From Typha latifolia (taxonomy: Eukaryota > Streptophyta > Magnoliopsida > Poales > Typhaceae): a stretch of 64,000 bases of DNA. The DNA lies in contig CM034106.1 of the NCBI GenBank assembly GCA_019914945.1, positions 4,030,001 through 4,094,000 on the forward strand, written 5' to 3'. The translations under genes were made by a program, and so were the position numbers. Under the pieces are notes generated by a model that ran no database searches, was not told where the DNA came from, and worked only from the letters and a program-made list of their open reading frames with translations. Shown here one piece after another: positions 53,119 to 63,427 of this stretch (position 1 is its first letter; every line of letters starts with the position of its first letter).

Positions 53119-54300
53119 GAATTGTGGCTAAACAGCAAAACGAGAAGGACGAGATTTCCCCATTGGAGGAGGGGGGAAATGGCTGCGGAAACTTCCACCC
53201 GCGGAATCGCCCGACTGAATTTGAATACAGAAGAGCCTATCGTTCAAGCAATGATTGGATCTCTTTTTGAACATATGGCCATTAATAATTAGATGGTGAA
53301 GGAGATGATGCGAGAAATACAGGCAACAAGAGAAGCCATGGTGATCGAAAATGCAACGATGACTCCTCGACGCGAGTCTACCACCATGAACCCACCGCCA
53401 TCGGTTCAAAACCTTCACCAGCAAGAACCCCTGCTGCCACAACCATTTGGGCAGAGACCGGCAAGGGTGGTTCTGCCTGGCCGAGTTGCGGGTGAGCTCG
53501 TCCATCGGGCAAACCTAAATGCAGATCATCTTGGAGGTCTAGACCCTTGGGCGGAGCAAGATGAACTAGAACTACATTAGGTTAACATAAATCGAAGGAG
53601 GGATCATCAACCATTCATGATGCATCCTCCTCATCTTAAACAAGAGCTTGGATATGATCTAGACTGAGACAACAATATCTGTGGGCGAACCGTGCGTCTT
53701 GGCTTTCCAAAGTTCAAAGGTGGTGACCCGATTGATTGGTTGTATAGGGCGGAACAATTTTTCGCGTACCAAGGTATGCCGGAAGAGTATAAGGTGATGC
53801 TTGTGAGCTTCCAGCTTGAAGATGTGGCACTTCATTATTTTCGGGCAGCCAATGCGCATGATACAATTGAAAGTTGGGTCGATTTCTGCACCGATATCAC
53901 GTGACGATTTAGAGCATCGGGGTAGGAAGACTTTGATGCTCTCCTCTCAAAGACCGTACAAAGGACCACGGTTGGAGCATACCAAGAAGAATTTGAGAGA
54001 ATAAGTCTGCGCTGCCAACCTCCTTGGACCAATCAACAACTTCGCAGCACTTTCATCTCGAGGCTGCGGGGAGACATACAAGCCGACGTGAGGGCTTTAA
54101 GGCCTAGAACCTTAAAGAAGGCCTTCGAGGATGTGGTAATAATGGAAGACAAGCATCGAGCAATGATGATGCACATCAAACAGAACTGGACAAGCCAAGA
54201 TAGCTGCAACTGGGTTTGGCCTACCAAAGCGGTAGGAAATGCAGTCGGCATACCAAGAGCTGTTGTTGCAATGGTGCCTCCTCGGGCACTCCTAGGGCCC
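53119..54300 (+). pseudogene. Gag of A3
   Basis: 53170-53580 parallels the chrA gag head (AAETSTRGIARLNLNTEEP, then AINN, stop, MVKEMMREI, and a Pro-rich tract). 53692-53904 has the capsid core VRLGFPKFKGGDPIDWLYRAEQFFAYQ-like text, and after a TGA and a TAG 53940-54170 has EDFDALLSKTVQRTTVGAY and DVRALRPRTLKKAFED. Stops at 53290, 53578, 53670, 53902 and 53924 break it. The remaining frame continues to the zinc knuckle. Confidence 0.85.
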
Positions 54301-54990
54301 TCCCATGATATGAAGTACACACCTAGAGGTCCGGGTCGAGCACTCACACCTACTCAAGTGGAGAAGCGAAGAGCCAAAGGCCTTTGCTTTCGCTGTGATA
54401 AGAAGTTCATACCTGGACAATGCTGCGCTAAATCGATAGGATCAATGATGCTAACAGATGGATTGGAGGAAGCTGAAGATGAGGGTGTGGCTGAACAACA
54501 GAGAGTAGTAGCGGAGGAGCAGCCCGTGGAAGACATTATTGCCGAAATCTCCCTCCACGCCTATTCCGGGACAGCCGCACCAAAGACCTTGCTGGTGAAC
54601 GGTGTAGTCAAGAAAACCACAGTGAGAATCTTGATCGACACCGGGTCCACTCACAACTTCATTGACAAGAGGCTTCTTAGAAAGATTGGGCTCGAGTCGA
54701 AACCCACGAACGGGTTCGATGTGACGATCAGAGATGGCACCACATTGTAGGCTGATTTTATTTGCGGAGGTGTGGAGTTGAGGTGCAAGGCCAAACTTTT
54801 ACATTAGATCTTTATCTGTTTGGCCTTACGGGTGCCGACATCGTCTTGGGGACTCAATAGCTTCAAAGCTTGGGGCCCGTAATATTTGATTTTACAAACC
54901 TTACACTTATATTTCGAAGTAATGGTCGAAGAGTGCTACTGGATGGAAATCAACTGCGGCAAGGGCCAGCGTTGAAACCACTATTGGGAC
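54301..54990 (+). pseudogene. Zinc knuckle and protease of A3
   Basis: Plus-strand frame to 54750: RRAKGLCFRCDKKFIPGQCCAK (knuckle; the usual GHRC is GQCC, losing the His), then an acidic linker and the protease site RILIDTGSTHNFIDKRLL with D-T-G intact. A stop at 54748 and later indels follow. The fragment LDGNQLRQGPALKPLLGL (about 54940) continues past the point where copy A jumps to the RNase H linker, so A3 retains what A lost. Confidence 0.85.
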
Positions 54991-55059
54991 TCCCATGTGC
55001 AGAGGACCGAGCTCTACTATTGCAAATGGCTATTGCTGAACTAGAACATCCACCATCAA

Positions 55060-56470
55060 ATGGAATACCCGCTGACATGAAGGAGCTGCTGCAGGAATTA
55101 AGTGACCTCTTCGAGGAGCCCTAAGGACTGTCGTCGACCCGTTAGCATGACCACCAAATTCAGATCATTTTAGGGGCTGAACTAGCAAATGTTCGACCAT
55201 ATCGATACCCATATGTCCAGAAGGAGGAGATCAGCAAATTAGTGGTCGAGATGCTAGAGCAAGGGATCATTCAGCCAAGTAGGAGCGCCTACTCATCGCC
55301 GGTGCTGCTGGTTTGAAAGAAAGACGGGAGTTGGCAGTTTTGCGTCAACTACCAAGCCTTAAATGTGATCACCGTCAAAGATTGGTATCCAATATCGGTG
55401 ATCAAGGAGCTTCTAGACGAACTTATGGGGTTGGCTTACTTTAGTAAGCTTGACTTAAGAGCAGGGTACCATCAAATCTGCGTCAACCAGGAAGATGTAC
55501 ACTAAACGGCGTTTCAGACTCACGATGGTCACTATAAATTCCGAGTCATGCCGTTTGAGCTCACCAACGCACCGATGACCTTCCAAAGGCTGATGAATGG
55601 CTTTTTTTATCTACTCTTGTGTCGGTATGTGCTCGTCTTCTTTGACAATATTATGGTGTACAATAGGAATTGGAGCGAACACTTGTGGCATGTGCGTGAG
55701 TTGTTGAATATCTTACGACTAAACTAGTTGAAAGTAAAGATGAGCAAGTTCCTTTGGGGTAAGCCACGAGTGGAGTACTTGGGTCACATAATCTCAGCGA
55801 GAGGAGTGGAAGCCGATCCAGGCAAGATCAAACACATTGTGGACTAGCCGATTCCCACTAATCCGCGGGAATTGAGGAGATTCCTTGGGTTGACGGGGTA
55901 CTATCGGCAATTTGTTGCCAATTATGGCAAAATCACTGCCCTGCTGACCTCCTTACTCAGAAAAGGAGGGTTTCAATGGACGAGCAAGGCAACGGTGGCT
56001 TTCGAAGCATTGAAGACAGCCATGTCTACTGCACCAGTTTTGGCTTTGCCGGATTTCAGCAAGCCCTTCACGGTAGAATGCGACTTCTCGGGTGCATGCA
56101 TTGGAGTGGTTTTGATATAGGAGGCTAGGCCTATGGCATATATGAGCAAGAAACTGTCGAACAAGTCACGACAATTATCCTCCTACGAGTGCGAAATGTT
56201 AGCAATTATGCACGCCGTTACCAAATGGCGACCCTGTTTGATTGGCTGACAGTTTACTATCCTCACAGACCAGAGTAGCTTAGTCTACTTCATGGAGCAA
56301 TGTGTGCACACCCCAGCACAACAACGGTGGGTCATGAAACTCCTTGGGTATGACTACAAGCTAGTATGCAAAAAGGGGATTGAGAACCGAGCCGCCGATG
56401 CCCTTTCACGCCAACCGGATGCAAGCGAGCTCGCTTGCTTTTTAGCACCAACCTACCTTTATTTTTAGAT
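55060..56470 (+). pseudogene. Reverse transcriptase and RNase H of A3
   Basis: RT text: ANVRPYRYPYVQKEEISKLV, IIQPSRSAYSSPVLLV, ALNVITVKDWYPI, YFSKLDLRAGYHQI, FRVMPFELTNAPMTFQRLM and the palm VFFDNIMVY, in which the second Asp of FDD is Asn. Then YLGHIISARGVEADPGKI and the connection RRFLGLTGYYRQFVANYGKI (55872-56120 open). RNase H: FTVECDFSGACIGVVL, YMSKKLSNKSRQLSSYECEMLAI and NRAADALSRQPDASELA at about 56390-56430. At least seven stops, mostly TAG. After the linker the frame ends and no integrase is found. Confidence 0.88.
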
Positions 56471-56581
56471 CTGTGGAGAGCTAGTGCAGAGGATTAAGTC
56501 ACGGAGGAGCTCGAGTTCGATATAATATATCATTTCCCCAATTTCACACCTTGAGGACGAGGTGGCGGAAGCATGGTGGAT

Positions 56582-57476
56582 TGATACGGTTCGGACTTCA
56601 CCGATGTCATCCCGAGCATGGATACACCTTGTGGGTGTCTTTCTTATTGTTTTAGTATTTTATTTAGAAAAAAATAAGATTTTTGTAGATTGCATTCAAA
56701 TGTGAGTGGGTGCGTTTGAACGCGCTTGCGAACGCCTACAGGCGTTCACAGATACAGAGAACAGGAATTGTGCGTTTGAATGCCACGTTCAAATGCTTGC
56801 AGACGTTCACAAATACAGAGTACGCATTTGGTGCGTTCGAATGCGTTTGACCCCGTTCGAATGAGGTCGGTGGAAATCCACTATTTCTCGAGTTAATAAT
56901 TATCATTTTTGAATTGCTTGGTTAGCCTCTTAAGGTGTGGATGGCAAAAAGAGGATATGCAATGAATTGAGTTTTTGCCTTAATCTTCTTCTTCTCTTTC
57001 TCTCTCGTTCCCTCACCCCTCGACTTCGCCGCCTCTAGCCTCCCTCTAACGGCCACTCACCCTAATCCTTTAGGGGGCGGCCCACTCCTCCCCCTTCTTC
57101 AAATCTCTCTACCCTCGCCCTAATCCTTTCCATCATCCATAATCCTTCCACCACCATCACTCACTGGTGCCACCCCATTACCATCGGCCTACCACCTCCA
57201 TAATCTACCTACGAACCCGTGCCTCTATCCACAGATCCAAAGAACAGACTCTTTAATGTTTGCCCACTTATCTAAAGATATCTCCGGACCATGCCCTCTG
57301 ATTCTCCTGAAATTAAATTCATTAGAGAGCTCCTTTCTAGAGCTACGACCTATCAAAATTTCACATTGATCTGATAGGTATATATTTAGGAATCCTCTTC
57401 TAAATTTCCATGCAAGATCTTGTCTAGATCTGAAAACGGGATAGATCAAATTTTAATCCAAGGGGAGATCGCATCA
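56582..57476 (+). repeat. 3' LTR of A3
   Basis: 895 bp, TGATACGGTTCGG to GATCGCATCA. Box array at 56690-56870 is decayed (gcattcaaatgtg, gcgtttgaacgcg, gcgttcgaatgcg, cgttcgaatgag). A proper TATA box is not seen at the expected place (cctcttaaggtgtgg near 56928). It is more diverged from A than A2 is. Confidence 0.88.
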
Positions 57477-57481
57477 ACCAA

Positions 57482-57698
57482 TGAATATGGCCTTGCCCCT
57501 GTGGGTGTGCGGACTGAGGTGCGGTATGCCTATCAGGTGGGATAAATTTGCCAATGCAAGTCATGGGCAGAGTTGGGCACCATATTTTTAAGCGTGATGC
57601 TAATAAGTCCACTCGATAAGATACAACTTTTGAGGCCTTATGGGGAAGGGCCCACCTTGGTTTTAGCTACTAATGATGGGATAAAATTTGGGACCAGA
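57482..57698. other. Interval between A3 and the next chrA-type LTR
   Basis: 217 bp of unassigned sequence ending gggaccaga. Plus-strand text GINLPMQVMGRVGHHIFKRDAN is open for about 25 codons; no domain can be named. Confidence 0.35.
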
Positions 57699-58328
57699 TG
57701 ATACGATTCGGACTTCACTGATGTCGTCTCGAGCATGGATACACCTTATGGGTGTCTTTTCTTATTATTTTAGTATTTATTTTGAAGAAAAATAAGATTT
57801 TTGTATGTTGCATTCGAACACGGGTGGGTGTGTTCAAACGCGTTTGCAAATGCCTACATCATGTTTGCAAAAGCAAAGAATGCGAAATATGCATTCAAAC
57901 GCGATCAGACGCGTTCGAACGCCGCGCTAGAACACCTGCATCAGGTTCACATCGATAGAGAATGCCTTTTATGCGTTCGAACGCATTTGACCCCATTCGA
58001 ACACAGTCAGCAAAAATCTACTGTTTCTAGGGTTAATGATTGTCATTTTTGAATTGTTTGATTAGTCTGTTAAGGTGTGGATGGCAACCAAAGAGGCATT
58101 ATTGAATGAATTGAGTTTTTCTCCAGATAATATCTCCAGATCCCGCCGTCCAATTTTTCTAAAATTTAATTCGTTGGAAAGCTCTTTTTTAGAGATACAA
58201 CATATCAAAATTTCACGTTGATTCGATGGCTATATTTTCCGTAATCCTCTTCTAAAATTCCGTGCAAGATTCTGTCCAGATCTGAAAATAGGATAAATCA
58301 AACCTTAACCCAAGGGGAGATCGTATTA
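57699..58328 (+). repeat. chrA-type LTR fragment with internal deletion
   Basis: TGATACGATTCGG to GATCGTATTA, 630 bp. It closely follows the A3 3' LTR but lacks about 270 bp between ttgaatgaattgagttttt (58117) and tccagataatatctcc. Array at 57805-58010. No matching 5-bp duplication is seen at its ends. Confidence 0.8.
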
Positions 58329-58439
58329 TTGGAATAGGACCACGAAGCTGCTCTATGACATCCTAGATGAGTTGAGAGACTATGATCCCCTCCTTTGACA
58401 TTCACTTGCCCTAATGAATAAGCAGGAGAACCCTTAGGC

Positions 58440-58904
58440 ATGTTCGAATGCGGCCTAAGTGCATCCGAACGTGATGACTTAACTTTCACTAGCTGAGTTT
58501 GAACGTGCAAATTCACTTCTCTATATGTTTGAGCGTGCTGTGAACGTATACAGGGTGCGCGTTCGAATGGCCCTTAACAGCGTTCGAACGATAAAAATGT
58601 TTTTTATGTATTTGCGAATGCCTAAACACGCGTTCGAACAGCTTGAATGTGTTATTTGTATTTGTGAACGTCTGATCCTTCTTTCGAATGACCGAAACTT
58701 GTTACTAGTCGATGCGAATGCCTGAGTGCGCATTCAAACATGGTCTAGGTGCGTTCGAACGCGGTTCGAACGCAAAAACTTTTCTCTTCTCGATCTTGAA
58801 ATTCTTCAATCCAAATACTTTCAAAACTTGTATAAATGCTCATGTACATGTATAAAAATACTTAGAATATTTTGTACACAATTGCCAACACTAAAAACCT
58901 AACA
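58440..58904 (-). repeat. copia-2-type LTR fragment
   Basis: The reverse complement starts tgttaggtttttagtgttggcaattgtgtacaaaatattctaag, matching 11162-11210. The array here is dense (about ten boxes between 58440 and 58775) but does not show the 53-bp periodicity. The distal end is lost. Confidence 0.8.
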
Positions 58905-59960
58905 TACTAGACCAAGAACACTACTAATGAGACTCTTTATAAACTATAAGACGAGAATAAAGTATGCACAAACAACACAAATTTAACGTGGAAAAACTCT
59001 TATCAACTAAGGGTAAAAAAACCACATATTTCTTTTATGAGGTAAAACTAAGCATTATGAATCCAACAGTTACAGGAACACTTACAAATCAACTGAAATT
59101 ACCTATAATCATCATAATACTATTTTTCTTGACTCCCACTCAATACGTTGCCTCTTTTTTTTGGTTCACAACCTTGTTGTCACTAAGGTTATAGCTCAAC
59201 CTTGATAACTCTTAGGCAATCTCAAGTACCTTCTTTAATCTTGGACTAAGTGAGCACGAGATGACTCAAATATCTTCAAGCTTCAAGCATCTCCAAGAGC
59301 TCCCCTCTTTTTTCTTTAGTGTAGCTCAATGTAACCTCCAAAGGTGTCTCTCAGATTTTTCAAGTTCCCCTTTTATATCTCTGGAAAGATAGACTCCAGA
59401 ATGCCCTAATCTAAACTAATAAGAGCCATCTTAAGAAAACCATTTGAACAATTGGAGTTTCAGCTAATCGCATTCCAAAAAATCCCTTCTGAATGAGTAT
59501 CCAACATTTGAAGTCCTAAAGCCATCTATTCAAATGCCTTTCCCATGTTTGATATAATGAGCTCTTTAGAAAATCTTGTTCGAATGACTTTCTCAAGTTG
59601 GATATAGTGAGCTTTGTGAAAAATTCTATTCGAATGCTTTTCCCATGTTACATAGTAATGTGTCTCTTGACGAGCGTATCATGTTCAAATGGAACAACGT
59701 TCTACAAAACCATTTGAGCAGATTTCCAACTCTTATAAAAAGATGCCTCATGGAAATTTTGTTTTGAACAGATTGATCCTATTTGAACAAGAAATCTTCT
59801 TTGCCTCTAAGATGTGCTTTTGGTCTTTACAATTCAATCTAACAAATTACAACTCATATAGTTTTTGTTTTGTCATAAATTTGTTAATTAAAAGCTTCAA
59901 CAAAATCTGCCACCAAGAATGTTGATACTAACTGCATTAGACAAACTGGACATGTTTTCA
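58905..59960 (-). repeat. Further copia-like LTR fragment with decayed box array
   Basis: Contains the copia LTR leader motif (aatttaacgtggaaaaactc, 58980) and, in minus sense, a TATA box agatataaaagggg (plus 59371-59380). Upstream of it (59450-59700) are TTCGAAT/TTCAAAT-type boxes at 59528, 59578 and 59638 in units of 50-60 bp, with boxes decayed to forms such as gttcgaatgac and attcgaatgc. Family and exact ends are undetermined. Confidence 0.5.
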
Positions 59961-60041
59961 TGGGAGGTGCATAATTATAGCATTAGGGCTGAAGGTACTC
60001 ATGAAATTTTCGAATATGGAAAGTAGAAAAAGAACCCATGC

Positions 60042-60300
60042 CATATAGGGGTGGCAAATCTTGACCCGACCCGATAACCCGACACGATAACTCGCCTCTT
60101 AATTGGGTTTGGGTTTAGTCTAATCGAGTTCAGGTCATAAATGAGTCAACCCACCTAACTCGATTAATAATCGAGTCATGTTCGGGTTTATATAGCTGAC
60201 CCATTTTGACCCGTTTAATCCGTTTTAAGCATACAGGTCAGGTCGTGTCGTGTCGGGTCAACCCGCCAACCCACCAACCCTTACAATATAAACTAAACTA
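60042..60300. mobile_element. Possible hAT-type element end with GGGTCAACCCG-rich subterminal repeats
   Basis: ataggggtggcaaatcttg followed by many short GACCCG, AACCCGAC and CGAGTCA repeats on both strands is typical of a plant hAT family terminus (TAGGGGTGGCAA). No matching right terminus or 8-bp duplication was found, so the element is incomplete or the call is wrong. Confidence 0.4.
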
Positions 60301-60389
60301 AACCTAACCTACCCCTCACACAACCTCACCCTCACAGCAATCCACCCATTCCCAACTACCTCACCCTCACACCGCCCTCATCTCCACAC

Positions 60390-60625
60390 CCATCTCTGTC
60401 GTCTCTCGCCTCCCGCCATAGAGGTCGTAGTCTTCCTCTCACCTCTCGCCTCCTCTTGCCTCTCGAAAGCCCTCTCTCCCGCTCGCCTCTCGCCTCCCAC
60501 CACAGAGGCCATAGTCTTTCTCTCACCTCTCGCCTCTCGCCTCCTCTTTCCTCTCGAAAGCCTTATCTCCCTCTTGTCGCTGCCTGCCTCTCGCCTCTCG
60601 CCTCTCGCCGCCTCCCCTACACTAC
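60390..60625 (+). repeat. CGCCTCT minisatellite
   Basis: Two roughly 85-bp copies (starting cgcctcccgccatagagg at 60408 and cgcctcccaccacagagg at 60491) are built from ctcgcctct-type 7-mers, with a run of cgcctct repeats at 60588-60608. CT-rich and low complexity; an open frame at 60456-60689 is a by-product. Confidence 0.75.
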
Positions 60626-60888
60626 CTGCCTCTTGCCACCTCCAGCAGCTGTTAGATTAACCCTAAAACTTATGTATATATGTTGGTAACTGGTGTGGAT
60701 GTGGCTTAGCAAATATAACTCGTGTTCCTTTTTTGACTATGAATGAAAGAATATTGATATCTGAAGTTACTTCACTTTTCATCAGTAAAACATAAAGATG
60801 TCTTGGTTTTTGTCTTGATTTAATTGTGTCATGTATCTTGATTCCAAACAGGTTTATTAACGTGATGGGATATGGTACAAAAAGATAC
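60626..60888. other. Unassigned interval left of the F4 PBS
   Basis: Because a PBS and LTR end lie at 60889-60904 facing left, this may be the 5' leader of an F4-like element running leftward. The minus-strand frame 60663-60917 has no gag motif. Nothing else can be supported. Confidence 0.35.
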
Positions 60889-60900
60889 ACTCTGATATCA
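60889..60900 (-). promoter_or_regulatory. Decayed primer-binding site beside an F4 LTR
   Basis: Plus-strand actctgatatca differs from gctctgatacca by two transitions. It is three bases (aat) from the LTR start tgatggg at 60904, the same spacing as in chrA and copia-1. Its position shows the adjacent LTR was a 5' LTR of an element reading left. Confidence 0.6.
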
Positions 60901-60903
60901 AAT

Positions 60904-61562
60904 TGATGGGTTCCCATACTAAAGATAGGCTACGCAACGATTCCTTCAAGATCTGGATGTATTACAGGAATCAGTCCGCACAACCATGGGAAAATATTCA
61001 TTAACGTGGGTGATGGTGCTGGTGATAGGGTGGAGTGGATGTTAGGGTTATGGATGGATATGGAGATAAAAGTGGATGGTGGATGGTGAATGTGATTAAG
61101 GGGTATAGATGAAGACGAAAAAGTAGTCGAGATCCCAAAGAAAAGGGAGGAATCGACAGACGAGGGAGATTAGAAGTTAGGAGAGACCTTACAAATGGTA
61201 GAGGTGGAAGGATGGTGAAGAGGGATGAGGGAGATTAGGGTAGAAAGATGATAAAGAGACAAAAAATTAATATTCCAGCAGCATTATGAATTTGGCTGTC
61301 ATCCACATATATAGAAAGGCTAGCCAACAAGTCCTAAAATAAAAGGCGTTCGAACGCACAAAAGGCGTTCTCTATATGTGCAAACGCGATGCAGGCGTTC
61401 GAACGCGCATTACGCGTTCTTTGTATTTGGGAACCTGATGTAGGCGTTCGCAAGGGCGTTCGAACACGACCCCTCCTACGTTCAAACGCGACCTACGTGA
61501 ATTTTATTTTAATAAAAATAAACAACTAATCCAATAGGAAAAGATCCTAACTAACTATATCA
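60904..61562 (-). repeat. F4 LTR (left)
   Basis: 659 bp, plus-strand TGATGGGTTCCC to ACTATATCA, minus-oriented: array at 61340-61495 (gcgttcgaacgc at 61348 and 61394), TATA (ccacatatatag, 61303-61314). It is homologous to 48128-48955 in reverse. It has a PBS at its left side and an integrase remnant at its right. Confidence 0.88.
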
Positions 61563-62790
61563 TAATGTTACACGATCATGATCTGAGACAATCGTGCGTG
61601 GCATGCCATGTAACCGAGCAACATCTCTAACAAAAATTTCAGCCACCGACTTGGCTGAAAATAGATGTGACAATGCCGAAAAGTGCGCATACTTGCTCAA
61701 TCTATCAACCACCACAAAGATAACAGAATAACCACGTACTAGCGAAAGACCCTCTATGAAATGCATAGAAATGTCTTCCCAAATACGGTCCAGTATAGGG
61801 ACAAGTTTCAATATGGTTGCCTTAACCTTTGACAGACTTCGCAAGCACGGACAAAACTCCTGACATCTCACCTCAATCCTGACCACGTGCAACTCTAAGA
61901 TATCCTTCTATACGTCCTCAAGACACCCTCATGACCAGCCTCTAGAGTTTGGTGGAAGTACTCCAATAATTTCTGCCGCAATCCATCATTTGCATGCACC
62001 AGAATACATCCGCGGCCTAGTAGCAAATCACCTCGGTTCTTTAACTCAGGATGGCGCTCTGGATCATCCATCACCTCCTACAACAATCTCAAAATATCTG
62101 GATCAGATGTACATGCATACCTCAGCTCATCCAGGAAGGGAAATGTAGGAGAAGAATAAGCTGCAAGCTTAGCGATATCGGGTTGGCACGATAATGCATC
62201 CGCCGCTCTATTTTTCATTTTCTTCTTGTATTGGATTTCATAATCATACCCCAACAATTTTGTGACCCATCTCTACTGTGTCGGAGTGTGTATGCGCTGT
62301 CCCATAAAGTATGAAAGGCTCCTTTGATTGGTTCATATGATGAATTGTCTACCGATCAAATAAGGCCTCCACTTTGTCACCGCATACAAAATTGCCAACA
62401 TCTCTCTCTCATAAGTCGATAATTGCTGAGATTTTTGTGATAAAGCCTTGCTAAGATAGGCAATGGGACGTCCTCCTTGCATGAGTACAGCTTCTATGCC
62501 TACACCCAATGCATCACATTCCATAATGAACTCTTTGGTGAAGTCCAATAGCGCTAAAATGGGTGCCATCGTCATTGCTGTTTTCGGTTTTTCAAAGGCT
62601 GTAGTGGCTTCATCCATTCATCTAAAAGAGTCATTCTTCAACAAAAAAGTAAGAAGAGCAGCAATCTTACCATATCCGATGATGAAGCGGCGATAATATT
62701 TGGTCAGCCCCAAATATCCTCGCAATCCGGTGGTAGTAATGGGAATAAGCTAAGCAATCATGCATGCAATCTTTTGAGGATCCGCTGTTA
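61563..62790 (-). pseudogene. F4 chromovirus RT C-terminus, RNase H and integrase remnant
   Basis: From right to left: RT tail TTGLRGYLGLTKYYRRFIIGYGKI (about 62700), RNase H frame 62333-62617 (MECDALGVGIEAVLMQGGRPIAY, SQQLSTYEREMLAILYAV), the linker (NRAADALSCQPD, SSPTFPFLDELR), the integrase zinc finger (AGHEGVLRTYRR, CEVCQRL) and the core frame 61560-61892 (VVVDRLSKYAHF, TIVSDHDRV). It stops at the second catalytic Asp, where the left LTR begins. Gag, protease, most of RT and the integrase end are deleted. Relatedness to chrA pol is clear. Confidence 0.88.
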
Positions 62791-62794
62791 CACC

Positions 62795-63427
62795 ATCCGC
62801 TGAGTGATGGTGGTAGTGATGGGTGGAGTGAATGTTAGGGTTATGGATGGGTATGGAGATGAAGGTGGATGGTGGATGGTGGATGTGATTAAGGGATATA
62901 GACGAAGGGGAAGAAGTGGTCGAGATCCTAAAGAAGAGAAAGGAATCGACAGACGAGAAAGATTTGAAGTTAAGAGAGACCTTGCCAACAATAGAGATGG
63001 AACGATGGTGAAGAGGGAGGAGGGAGATTATGGTAGAAAGATAATAAAGAGGCAAGAAATCAATATTCTATTAGCATTATAAATTTGGCTGACATCCACA
63101 TATATATATAGGCTAGCCAACAAGTCCTAAAACAATAAGTAATCCTAATTCTAGAGGATTCTCGCAGATCATGTTCAAACATACATGATCGCGTTCGAAC
63201 ACATAAAAGACGTTCTATGTATGTGCGAACACGATGCAGACGTTCAAACGTGCCCGACCGCGTTCGAACGTGCATTACGTGTTCTCTGTATTTGCAAACC
63301 TGATGCAGGCATTCGCAAGGGCGTTTGAACACGACCCCTCCTGCATTCGAACGCGACCTACAAAAATTTTATTTTAATGAAAATAAATAACTAATGCAAT
63401 AAGAAAAAATCCTAACTAAGTGTATCA
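62795..63427 (-). repeat. F4 LTR (right), 3' part lost
   Basis: Ends GTGTATCA at 63427 on the plus strand. The TATA region (tatatatata) is at 63101-63110 and the box array at 63175-63355 is partly decayed. It lacks the last part present at 60904-61010, because a deletion joins the LTR to RT near 62790. Confidence 0.85.

Larger units (their letters stand above)
52937..57476 (+). mobile_element. chrA copy A3: chromovirus with RT/RNase H but no integrase (TSD ACCAA)
   Basis: A 4540-bp insertion bounded by ACCAA (52932-52936, 57477-57481). The 5' LTR is cut short (52937 to about 53118) and runs straight into gag, so the rest of the LTR and PBS are lost. Gag, protease, RT and RNase H follow. After the RNase H linker, integrase is absent and the sequence goes directly to the chromodomain tail and 3' LTR (56582-57476). 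It is older than A, with many stops. The deletion is complementary to that in A. Confidence 0.9.

Noticed and set aside
60456..60689. Pro/Ser/Leu-rich open frame at the minisatellite
   Set aside because: Produced by CGCCTCT repeats; no start context or domain.
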